6,374 nt of DNA from Dehalococcoidia bacterium. Its GTDB lineage: Bacteria > Chloroflexota > Dehalococcoidia > SZUA-161. The position numbers and the translations under genes were made by a program. The notes below the pieces were generated by a model, which worked only from the letters and a program-made list of their open reading frames with translations, was not told where the DNA came from and ran no database searches. Positions 1-6,367 of this stretch are shown one piece after another (position 1 is the first letter of the stretch; the number at the start of each line of letters is the position of its first letter). The stretch covers positions 1,619,650 through 1,626,023 of the forward strand of contig CP070819.1 of the NCBI GenBank assembly GCA_020344295.1, given 5' to 3'.

Positions 1-592
1 GAAACATATCAAAGATCCACTCGCTCTCCTGCGCCGTTTCCCGATGCTACAGGATGTGGTTCACAGCATCCCCATAGGAGAGAAGCAGAAGCTGGAGCAG
101 GATTCACGGTTATTCTGGCTGCTGGTGCGGAATGCCGTTAATACACAGGCAACCTTCCGTCCCTCTCAAGGGATGTCCACAATGTTGGGCTCGTTCGACA
201 CCTGGGATATGGGGGTCACTCAGTCAGAATGGATTGCACAAGCGAAACGGAAGTACATAGACCAGGGCATCTTTCTCGATGACGGCGGTGATCTGGGCTG
301 CGGTGGCACCTTTGAAAATGCTCATCTCGGGTATCTGGAAGGCATCTTCTTGTATGCCTCCGGTGACCCTCAAGCGCTGATAGCTTCCGGAGAAATCATA
401 GAAGCCGGCTGCGATGCTGCGATCGAGCAAGCGATGGGGATCCCGATCGCCGCGTTCGGTTGCGAGATGAACCAACGCTTTGGGCCGGCGTGCCGCAATT
501 ATCCACTATGGATGAGCAAGATCAAGAAGGCATTAGATCCAAATACCGCCTCAGATCCCTTCTTCTACGCTGAACCAGAGGAAGATCGATAG
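1..592 (+). CDS. FAD-linked oxidase, C-terminal part (5' end outside window)
   Basis: Partial gene. The reading frame is already open at base 2, and about 196 residues are visible before the TAG stop, against roughly 450-550 for a full family member; the ATG at 44 is therefore probably internal. The visible part resembles the C-terminal substrate/cap domain of the vanillyl-alcohol oxidase / GlcD FAD-oxidoreductase superfamily. The closing segment IKKALDPNTASDPFFY matches the usual end of these enzymes (IKxxLDPxxIxNPG-like), preceded by GCEMNQRFGP where glycolate-oxidase relatives carry their GEHG-type motif. The N-terminal FAD-binding (PP-loop) domain lies outside, so cofactor attachment cannot be judged. 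Family members oxidise hydroxy acids, phenols or alcohols in the cytoplasm; the substrate here is unknown. It lies 44 nt upstream of a CrtC/AttH-like gene on the same strand, suggesting a shared transcript. The superfamily is fairly sure, the subfamily is not. Confidence 0.7.
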   Translation, partial: KHIKDPLALLRRFPMLQDVVHSIPIGEKQKLEQDSRLFWLLVRNAVNTQATFRPSQGMSTMLGSFDTWDMGVTQSEWIAQAKRKYIDQGIFLDDGGDLGCGGTFENAHLGYLEGIFLYASGDPQALIASGEIIEAGCDAAIEQAMGIPIAAFGCEMNQRFGPACRNYPLWMSKIKKALDPNTASDPFFYAEPEEDR

Positions 593-620
593 TCAGAACA
601 GCTTCAAGGCATCTGATGAA

Positions 621-626
621 AAGGAG
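621..626 (+). promoter_or_regulatory. Ribosome binding site of the CrtC/AttH-like gene
   Basis: AAGGAG lies 10 nt before the ATG at 637 and supports that start. An upstream in-frame ATG at 616 runs into a TAG after four codons (ATG AAA AGG AGA TAG), so the gene cannot start further upstream in this frame. Confidence 0.75.
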
Positions 627-636
627 ATAGAAGCCC

Positions 637-1710
637 ATGATTGATAAAGTTAGTCCCCTGGTCAGAGAGGGGTGGACGGGGCCTGGCCGACGTGATATCA
701 CGATACAACCACTGAAACCTGAAGAGGACGGGCTTCATATCGACATAGGCAAGAAAGGCATGTATGAGTGGTGGTACTTCGACGCACATCTGGAAACCGG
801 TCATACGATCGTGGTCTTTTTCCATGCAGCGAATCCCAACCCTGGAAAGTGGGGTAAAAGCGGTATTGAGTTCGTCCTACTCAAACCGGATGGCGGCAGG
901 ATCCAGAAATTCATACCTTACAGCAAAGCAGATTTTATCGCTTCTAGTGACAGGGCCGATATCAAGGTTGGCGAGAACTATCTGCAGGTTCAACAACTGC
1001 CTGGGGAGCTGCCTGTCTACGAGGTCTATATAAAGGAAAAAGACCTTGGCTGTCATCTCACCTACAGAGCAGAGGTAAACGGCTGGAAACCGGGAACAGG
1101 CGTCTCTCACTTTGGAGACATGGGCTACTTTGCGTGGGTAGTTCCCTTTGCAAAGGCTTCAGTAGAGGGAACGGTCACAGACGGTAATCAAACTTTTAAG
1201 GTTACGGGCACCGGATACCATGATCACAACTGGTTGGATTTCCAGTTCCCCAGAATAATCGACTACTGGATGTGGGGACGCATCTATTCGGAGCACTATA
1301 CTGTATCCTTCGCTTTCATCCAGTGCAATGCTAAGATGGACAACCATACGGTTAAGGTCCTTATGCTGGCTGACGGGAAAGAAGTAGTACTCAGCACGGG
1401 GGAGTTCGACTTCATCAAGGAGGACTTTAAATACAGCCCAGGAGCTAAACACAGCTATCCCAGGAAACTTATCATCAGGGTCCCTGAACTTGAGGTTAGC
1501 CTCGGTGTCAGAGATGTTCTGGAGAGCCAGGATATGCTCAAGTACTTCAGCTTGCCCATAAGGATTATCGCAAAATATTTACTGCGATTGAAACCGGGAT
1601 ATTTCAGGCTTGCGTCAGACTTCGAGATCGAAGTAAAAAGTGAGGGAAAAACCCACAAAGAAACGGGGACAGCCTTGCATGAGATCGTCCTGTTTCGATC
1701 TGCAGAATAG
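637..1710 (+). CDS. Lipocalin-like CrtC/AttH family protein
   Basis: Complete 357-residue protein. It carries the two signatures of the hydroxyneurosporene synthase (CrtC)/AttH lipocalin-like family: EWWYFD at residues 44-49 in the N-terminal half, and GTGYHDHNW at 191-199 opening the second half, plus a YFAWVVPFAKASVEGTV stretch around 164-180 typical of the hinge region. Known relatives include carotenoid 1,2-hydratase, fungal Diels-Alderases and AttH, all built from two lipocalin-like beta barrels holding a hydrophobic ligand. His195, Asp196 and His197 are candidate active-site or ligand-contact residues by family analogy. There is no signal peptide or membrane segment, so a cytoplasmic location is inferred. 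No carotenoid genes are nearby, so a carotenoid hydratase role should not be assumed; the link to the upstream FAD-linked oxidase suggests work on the same hydrophobic or aromatic compound. Family call is firm, substrate unknown. Confidence 0.8.
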   Translation: MIDKVSPLVREGWTGPGRRDITIQPLKPEEDGLHIDIGKKGMYEWWYFDAHLETGHTIVVFFHAANPNPGKWGKSGIEFVLLKPDGGRIQKFIPYSKADFIASSDRADIKVGENYLQVQQLPGELPVYEVYIKEKDLGCHLTYRAEVNGWKPGTGVSHFGDMGYFAWVVPFAKASVEGTVTDGNQTFKVTGTGYHDHNWLDFQFPRIIDYWMWGRIYSEHYTVSFAFIQCNAKMDNHTVKVLMLADGKEVVLSTGEFDFIKEDFKYSPGAKHSYPRKLIIRVPELEVSLGVRDVLESQDMLKYFSLPIRIIAKYLLRLKPGYFRLASDFEIEVKSEGKTHKETGTALHEIVLFRSAE

Positions 1711-1812
1711 TCACTCCTCTTCTTAGGGCAAATCGAAGCAAGGGTTAATAGTTCAACATCAGGTAACGCCAGTGCAGGATACAATTTCCGTTCGACAATA
1801 CGGCATAAGTAA

Positions 1813-1843
1813 AACTGCCGATGCCGTTACAGCATCGGCAGTT
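1813..1843. terminator. Hairpin terminator between convergent genes
   Basis: Perfect 12-bp inverted repeat: AACTGCCGATGC (1813-1824) and GCATCGGCAGTT (1832-1843) around a 7-nt loop. It lies 24 nt after the response regulator stop and about 100 nt after the CrtC/AttH-like stop. Read on the - strand the stem is followed by a short T-rich tail (GTTTTACTT), as expected of a rho-independent terminator for the response regulator. On the + strand the tail (GTTGTTCCG) is poorer, so termination there is less certain. Confidence 0.75.
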
Positions 1844-1866
1844 GTTCCGTAGCGATATAATACCGG

Positions 1867-2556
1867 TCAGGCTTGTTCCGGCTTTGCCATTACGTACCCT
1901 ATGCCTGATTTCGTGAGAATGATTTTAGGTTTACTAGGATCATTTTCAACTTTCTCACGCAGCCTCCTGATGTGAACTCTGAGACTGTCAACCGAGCCAA
2001 TATAATCTGTGTTCCATACTGCCTCAGTCAACTGCGTGTGTGTGGTCACCCGTGACCCATTTCTCATAAGCGCCTGAATAATGTCACTTTCAATAGCAGT
2101 CAGCCTGACCTGCCTTTCGCCAATTTCAAGATGACGTGATTGCGGATCGAAGCGTAATATGCCATAAGTGACCGGTGATGATGTATAGTGATCATCTTTG
2201 TCCCTCATTCGGGCTTTTATCCTTGCCAAGAGCTCGAACTGTCCACACGGCTTGACAACGTAGTCATCAGCACCCCATTCCAGGCCTTTGACGATGTTGT
2301 CTTCATCGTTATTCACTGTAAGTATTATGATGGGAACCGATGAGAAATCGCGGATTGCTTTCAGCACATCTAGGCCCCTGATATCAGGGAGCCCTAGGTC
2401 CAATATTGTTATGTCGTATTTATATTTACCCACCAACTCGATCCCTTTTCTCCCCATGTGTGTATGTTCAACCTTAGCCCCCGGCCATGCCATATGGAAG
2501 GCCACGGTGACCGACTCTATGATATCCGGATCGTCTTCGATTATCAGCGCTCTCAT
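1867..2556 (-). CDS. OmpR/PhoB-family response regulator
   Basis: Complete 229-residue DNA-binding response regulator. The receiver domain (about 1-118) has the acidic pocket E7-D8-D9, the phospho-acceptor D53 in ITILDLGLPD, T80 and K102, so phosphorylation chemistry should be intact. A winged-helix output domain (about 128-226) follows, with LTAIESDII, the AVW segment at 179-181, the recognition-helix region SVDSLRVHIRRLREKVENDP (188-207) and the closing TKSGIGYVM wing. Residue 104 is Cys (KPC) where Phe or another hydrophobic residue usually stands. The ATG at 2556 has TAAGG (2563-2567) 6 nt upstream. No histidine kinase is encoded in the window, so the partner and target genes are unknown; it may be an orphan regulator. 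It has its own promoter far upstream and is probably not co-transcribed with the DnaE2 gene. The sequence resembles regulators I associate with Dehalococcoidia. Confidence 0.92.
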   Translation of the reverse strand: MRALIIEDDPDIIESVTVAFHMAWPGAKVEHTHMGRKGIELVGKYKYDITILDLGLPDIRGLDVLKAIRDFSSVPIIILTVNNDEDNIVKGLEWGADDYVVKPCGQFELLARIKARMRDKDDHYTSSPVTYGILRFDPQSRHLEIGERQVRLTAIESDIIQALMRNGSRVTTHTQLTEAVWNTDYIGSVDSLRVHIRRLREKVENDPSKPKIILTKSGIGYVMAKPEQA

Positions 2557-2861
2557 TATTCGCCTTACATTAATAGCTAAGTATATACATTAGATAGTTG
2601 GTAACCGATCGTAGAGGTAGGATTAATTTGCTTTTTCGCTTGTATACTGGTGGTGAACGAAATATTATCACCGTAAGGAGCGATTGTCAACATAACATGG
2701 ATATCTGCCAGATGTATCGTTAACTGAATTTCCCGAAGATATTACGTAATGGCATCTGAGCATTCTTATGGAACAACTAAGTATTGTATGAATGCTGTGG
2801 GGATTTATGCAGCCAGGCAGGCGTTCGCAACTGGAGCAAGGAATTGAGAAAAGCAACTGTC
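2557..2861. other. Non-coding stretch between dnaE2 and the response regulator
   Basis: A 305-nt gap of lower GC content than dnaE2. It holds the response regulator promoter (2662-2690), a direct repeat TACATTA (2566-2572 and 2586-2592, 20 nt apart), the near-perfect palindrome ATCTG-C-CAGAT (2703-2713) and the perfect 10-bp palindrome ATTACGTAAT (2741-2750). I see no convincing gene and no strong terminator for dnaE2. The only hairpin candidate, GCATTC/GAATGC around 2760-2795, has a weak interrupted stem and no T tract. Confidence 0.6.
2662..2690 (-). promoter_or_regulatory. Sigma70/sigmaA-type promoter for the response regulator
   Basis: On the - strand a perfect TTGACA (-35, bases 2690-2685) is followed after 17 nt by TAATAT (2667-2662), or after 15 nt by GATAAT (2669-2664), which matches the -10 consensus at five of six positions. 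Transcription would start near 2655, leaving a leader of about 100 nt before the ATG at 2556. Position and orientation fit the response regulator. Confidence 0.6.
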
Positions 2862-5800
2862 TTAAAAGGTGGGAGATATCCCGCTGGTACTTACAGCATA
2901 GTTATCCGGTGACAGTGGAGACAAATCCTCGGCGATGATCGATACCCCTTTAGCGCCCCTTCTCTGGATTTTCCCTCTAACTACCAGCCAGCCGGCGCGG
3001 AACAGGACCTGGCCGCATTTCTCCTGGACATCGCCGAACACGGTCACATCGGCTATCCCGGTCCCGTCCTCCATGATCACGTAGACCACCCGGTTGCCGT
3101 TCCGTGTGGGCGGCGTCTGGTAGCGGACCACAGACCCGATGATCCTGACTGTCCTGCCGGTGGCTATCGAGGGCAGGTCTTTCATTCTGGTGAATTCGTT
3201 GCCAAGCCGGAGGAAATCCAGAGGGTGTGCCGACAGGCTCAGGGACAGGAGTTCACGTTCGACTGACATCCTCGCTTTCCTGTCGATGCGAGCAGCCTGA
3301 CCGAATGGTTCGTGGTCTGGTCTGACATCGTCGAACAGGGGGCTTATCCCCTTCAGCACTCTATGCCTCAGGGTCATCAGCTCCGGGACCTGCCGCAGCA
3401 GCCCTTCTCTGGTTCCGAGCGAATCGAAGGCCCCGACCCTCACTAGGCTCTCCACTATTGGCTGGCTGACACCGGTCCTCAGGACGAAGTCCCTCAGGGA
3501 GGTGAATTCGCCCGGCTTTCTCCCCGACAGTATGGACTCTACCGCTTCGCCGGACATGCCCTTGAGCTGGCTCAGGCTGACCCGTATCGCTCCGCCCTCT
3601 ACGGTGAACCGGTCGCGGGACCTGTTGATATCCAGGGGCAGTATTTTGACGCCGGCTCTCTGAGCCTCCGCCACCAGGACACGGGAGGGGTAGTAGCCCA
3701 TGGGCTGGTTGGACAGCAGGGCCGCGAAGAACTCGGCGGGATAGTGGCACTTCAGCCAGAGCGTTTGATAGGCAAGGATGGCGTAGGCGGCGGCGTGGGC
3801 TTTGCAGAACCCATAGGCGGCGAAGGCAGCAAGCTGCTCGAATACCTTCTCAGCTATCTCCCCGCTCACGCCGTTCCTGGCGCAGGATGAGATAAAGGAG
3901 TCCCGCATCTTCTCCATTTCCTCCTCGGTGCGATCGTGCGTCATCGCCCGTCTGAAGCCGTCCGCCTCGGCATAGCTCATCCCGGCTAGGTCATGGGCGA
4001 CCTTTAAGACCTGCTCCTGATACAGTATCACTCCCAAGGTCTCGCTGAGGGCGTTCTCGAGCCCGGGGTGCAGGTATGTGACGGGTTCGGTACCGTGTCT
4101 CCGGGGTAGATAGACCTTGTCCATATTGGATTTCAGGGGCCCCGGCCTTACCAGAGAGATCGAGACTATGATGTCCTCGAACCGGTTCGGCAGTAGCCTG
4201 CCCGCCATCTCCCTCTGCGCCGGCGACTCGAGCTGAAAGGTGCCTATACTTTTACCTTCCCGGAGCATGGCGAAGGCCTTGGTATCGTCTCTGGGTATGC
4301 TGTTCAGGTCGATATCGATGCCCCAGCCTTCTTTGACGCTGGCGAGCGTATCCTCGATAACGGTCAGGGTGGGGAGGGCCAGCAGGTCCATTTTGACGAT
4401 GCCCAGCCTCTCGATGTCGTCTTTGTCGTACTGGCTGATGATGTCCCCCCCACTGGACCATTCGAGGGGGACTGAGTCAGAGAGCTCGCCGTCACCGATA
4501 AGCAGTCCCCCCAGGTGCACGGACAGGTGCCGGGGGAACCCGTCTATGGCGGCACACAGATTGAAGAATTTAGCGAGCTCGGGCTGCCTGTAGATTTGGC
4601 TTTGCTTTAATTCAGGGAGGCTGTCGGCATGCTCCAGGAGCTTGGAGGCGGACAGGTAATGGATACCCCTGCAGGCCTCCTCGATTATCTCATGTGGCAG
4701 TTGCAGGGCCTTGCCGACATCGCGGATGGCGCCTCTGGCCATATAGGTGTTGATGGTGGCGACACAGGACACATTGCTTGTGCCGTACTTGCCATAGATA
4801 TAGTCTCTTACCTCGTCCCTGCGCCTCCGGTCGATGTCCAGGTCGATGTCCGGAGGCTCGTATCTCAGGGGGTGCATGAAGCGCTCGAACAGGAGGTCAT
4901 ACTCAATAGGATCGACGTTGCTGATATCCAGTGTATAGACCACCAGACTGTCTACGGCGCTCCCTCTTGCCAGGCACGCGATACCCCTTTCCCTCGCCCA
5001 GCGCACTATATCCCAGACCACAAGGAAGTAGCTGCAGAAACCGAGTGTCCTGATGGTGTCAAGCTCGCGCTCCAGGCGGCCCGTGATCTCGGGCGTCAGG
5101 TGCCCGTACTTATCCGAAGCCCCGGCAAAGGCTATTTTCGACAAGTAGCTGTAGTCAGTCTCGCCTCCGGGGATGTCGAATCTGGGGAAGCGGGGCTTGC
5201 CCAGCTCCAGCTCCAGGTTACACCGTGCCGCAATCTCCTCCGTCATTTCCACTGCCTCGGGACAGTCCGCGAAGAGGCTGGCCATTTCGTCCTGCGATTT
5301 CAGGTACTGCTCAACGGTCCGGTAATTCTCTAGTCGGTAGACGGATATGTTGCGGTCTATGGCGTTGAGGAGCTCCTTTATGGTGTACTCCTCCATCTCC
5401 GCATAGTGGACGTTATTGGTGGCCACCACCGGAAGGTGCTCTTCCTTGGCGAAGCCGGCCAGTCTATGGGTATCGGGTATCCCCTTTCTTGAAGGGTAGT
5501 GGATGAGCTCGATGAAGAAATCGTCCCCGAAGACCTCTTTGTAGAACTGCGCTGCCTTTCGGGCGGGCCCGACATCGCCTTTCCTGACGAGGGCGGGTAT
5601 CTCACCCCGGCTGCAGCCGCTCAGGGCTATCAGGCCGCCGCAGTATCTCTGCAGCATGCCTCCGGCTATCTGCGGTTCTCCGCCCCTGTTCGACATGTGG
5701 GCCCCGGTCAGCAGCCGGCACAGGTTGGAGTAGCCGTTCAGGTCCTTGCAGAGAAGGGTCAGGTGATACCCACCTTCCAGGGTTACCTCAGCGCCTATGA

Positions 5801-5984
5801 TCGGCTTGATACCCAGTTTTCTCGCTTTATCGTAGAACCTTATCGCTCCTGTCAGGCGGTTGTGGTCGGTGAGGGCCAGGGCGGGCATATCGAGTGCCTG
5901 CGCTTTCTCCAGGAGCCTGTCCAGAGTGGAGGCGCCGTCGAGGAAGCTGTACGGGGAATGGACGTGGAGGTGGATACAGCTCAT
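2862..5984 (-). CDS. dnaE2: Error-prone DNA polymerase III alpha subunit (DnaE2/ImuC type)
   Basis: Complete 1040-residue C-family DNA polymerase, close to the usual DnaE2 length and shorter than E. coli DnaE (1160). Domains: PHP (about 3-205; HLHVHS, TDH 39-41, GAE 64-66, NNVHY 190-194); palm (about 275-600), with catalytic aspartates D379 and D381 in PPDIDLDID and D533 in IVKMDLLAL; fingers (about 600-760; RPGP, YGFCKAHAAAYA); helix-hairpin-helix region (about 775-870); OB fold (about 943-1020). DnaE2 rather than replicative DnaE is indicated by WLKCHYPAEF followed by QPMGYYPSRVLVAEAQRAGV (760-779), the RNGNRVVYVIMEDGTGIADVTVF OB segment, and the protein ending soon after the OB fold without a tau-binding domain. 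Such enzymes carry out translesion synthesis during SOS mutagenesis, normally with ImuB. GAGG (5995-5992), overlapping the upstream gene's stop, lies 7 nt before the ATG. It is the second gene of an operon with a DUF6504-type gene. Confidence 0.88.
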   Translation of the reverse strand: MSCIHLHVHSPYSFLDGASTLDRLLEKAQALDMPALALTDHNRLTGAIRFYDKARKLGIKPIIGAEVTLEGGYHLTLLCKDLNGYSNLCRLLTGAHMSNRGGEPQIAGGMLQRYCGGLIALSGCSRGEIPALVRKGDVGPARKAAQFYKEVFGDDFFIELIHYPSRKGIPDTHRLAGFAKEEHLPVVATNNVHYAEMEEYTIKELLNAIDRNISVYRLENYRTVEQYLKSQDEMASLFADCPEAVEMTEEIAARCNLELELGKPRFPRFDIPGGETDYSYLSKIAFAGASDKYGHLTPEITGRLERELDTIRTLGFCSYFLVVWDIVRWARERGIACLARGSAVDSLVVYTLDISNVDPIEYDLLFERFMHPLRYEPPDIDLDIDRRRRDEVRDYIYGKYGTSNVSCVATINTYMARGAIRDVGKALQLPHEIIEEACRGIHYLSASKLLEHADSLPELKQSQIYRQPELAKFFNLCAAIDGFPRHLSVHLGGLLIGDGELSDSVPLEWSSGGDIISQYDKDDIERLGIVKMDLLALPTLTVIEDTLASVKEGWGIDIDLNSIPRDDTKAFAMLREGKSIGTFQLESPAQREMAGRLLPNRFEDIIVSISLVRPGPLKSNMDKVYLPRRHGTEPVTYLHPGLENALSETLGVILYQEQVLKVAHDLAGMSYAEADGFRRAMTHDRTEEEMEKMRDSFISSCARNGVSGEIAEKVFEQLAAFAAYGFCKAHAAAYAILAYQTLWLKCHYPAEFFAALLSNQPMGYYPSRVLVAEAQRAGVKILPLDINRSRDRFTVEGGAIRVSLSQLKGMSGEAVESILSGRKPGEFTSLRDFVLRTGVSQPIVESLVRVGAFDSLGTREGLLRQVPELMTLRHRVLKGISPLFDDVRPDHEPFGQAARIDRKARMSVERELLSLSLSAHPLDFLRLGNEFTRMKDLPSIATGRTVRIIGSVVRYQTPPTRNGNRVVYVIMEDGTGIADVTVFGDVQEKCGQVLFRAGWLVVRGKIQRRGAKGVSIIAEDLSPLSPDNYAVSTSGISPTF

Positions 5985-5993
5985 CTCTCCGCC

Positions 5994-6242
5994 TCAGTCG
6001 AGGACCCGGGAGAGGAACCACTCCTCCCCGAGCCTGTAGAGCTCATAGATGCCGCTGCTGGAGTTACGTGCATTTACGCGGAAGAAGAGGCGCACCGCTT
6101 TTCCCTCCCACCACTCGGATGGTTCCCGCCACCAGTCGATAACCTCAAGCACCCTGTAGAGACGCTTTCGCCAGATGAAGGCGGTTACCATGGCGTCCCT
6201 GTCCTGGTGGACCTTGATCGGCTCGCCGATAAGCTTGGACAT
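5994..6242 (-). CDS. Small DUF6504-type protein linked to translesion polymerase genes
   Basis: Complete 82-residue protein, tryptophan-rich (six Trp) and predicted mostly beta. Recognisable elements are GEPIKV (6-11), AFIWRKRLYRV (21-31), WWREPSEWW (37-45), RLFFRV (51-56) and a closing YELYRLGEEWFLSRVLD. This pattern matches the DUF6504 family as I remember it, whose members often sit beside DinB/ImuB-like or DnaE2 polymerase genes in Actinobacteria and Chloroflexota; their biochemical role is not established. There is no signal peptide or membrane segment. It is the promoter-proximal gene, 9 nt before dnaE2, which points to a shared transcript and a role as polymerase accessory or regulator (inference). 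The ATG at 6242 has only a weak GGGG Shine-Dalgarno-like run 8 nt upstream. The family call comes from memory, not a search. Confidence 0.75.
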   Translation of the reverse strand: MSKLIGEPIKVHQDRDAMVTAFIWRKRLYRVLEVIDWWREPSEWWEGKAVRLFFRVNARNSSSGIYELYRLGEEWFLSRVLD

Positions 6243-6268
6243 TGCACTGACCCCGAGAGGGAATTACT

Positions 6269-6298
6269 ATTATAATAGAACATTTGTGCTAATGTCAA
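6269..6298 (-). promoter_or_regulatory. Consensus promoter of the DUF6504-dnaE2 operon
   Basis: On the - strand a perfect TTGACA (-35, 6298-6293) and a perfect TATAAT (-10, 6274-6269) are separated by 18 nt. Transcription would start near 6262, about 20 nt before the ATG at 6242. Such a strong promoter would be expected to need repression; a LexA-like operator lies in the spacer. Confidence 0.8.
6278..6289 (-). promoter_or_regulatory. Candidate LexA/DinR operator (SOS box)
   Basis: The - strand reads GCAC-AAAT-GTTC. Against the Gram-positive LexA (DinR) core GAAC-RNRY-GTTC only one base of the left half-site differs (GCAC for GAAC), and the central four bases fit RNRY. It sits wholly between the -35 and -10 boxes, so bound LexA would block RNA polymerase. 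That it controls a translesion polymerase operon fits known SOS regulation. No binding data are available and the LexA motif of this organism is unknown. Confidence 0.6.
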
Positions 6299-6354
6299 GG
6301 TGTGGTTAGTTGTCTGTCAATCTAAATGTTTGCCCGCCCGCCCTAACATATTTC

Positions 6355-6367
6355 GGGGCATAGCCCC
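6355..6367. repeat. Short GC-rich hairpin upstream of the dnaE2 operon
   Basis: GGGGC (6355-6359) and GCCCC (6363-6367) form a perfect 5-bp stem with a 3-nt loop. There is no T tract on either side, so it is not an obvious terminator. It may belong to the end or control region of a gene beyond the window edge. Confidence 0.35.

Noticed and set aside
1801..1826. Alternative pairing CGGCAT/ATGCCG overlapping the terminator stem (attenuator-like)
   Set aside because: The 6-bp stem is much weaker than the 12-bp hairpin and lies between the ends of convergent genes, where an attenuator has no obvious gene to control.
2668..2856. 62-residue Cys-rich reading frame on the - strand after dnaE2
   Set aside because: It begins with TTG and has no Shine-Dalgarno sequence, it overlaps the response regulator promoter, and its composition matches no recognisable family. 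The six cysteines are probably chance.
2827..2859. Repeated GCAACTG (2827-2833 and 2853-2859)
   Set aside because: A 7-bp repeat next to the dnaE2 stop with no dyad or other structure; expected by chance.
4629..5333. 234-residue reading frame on the + strand
   Set aside because: It lies fully antisense to the palm and PHP region of dnaE2, which is strongly supported by conserved motifs. Long antisense frames are common in such GC-rich genes.
5499..6275. 258-residue reading frame on the + strand
   Set aside because: It is antisense to the dnaE2 start and the DUF6504-type gene and would run into their promoter. It shows no recognisable domain.
6326..6346. Small + strand reading frame starting ATG at 6326
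   Set aside because: It stops after six codons and has no ribosome binding site.
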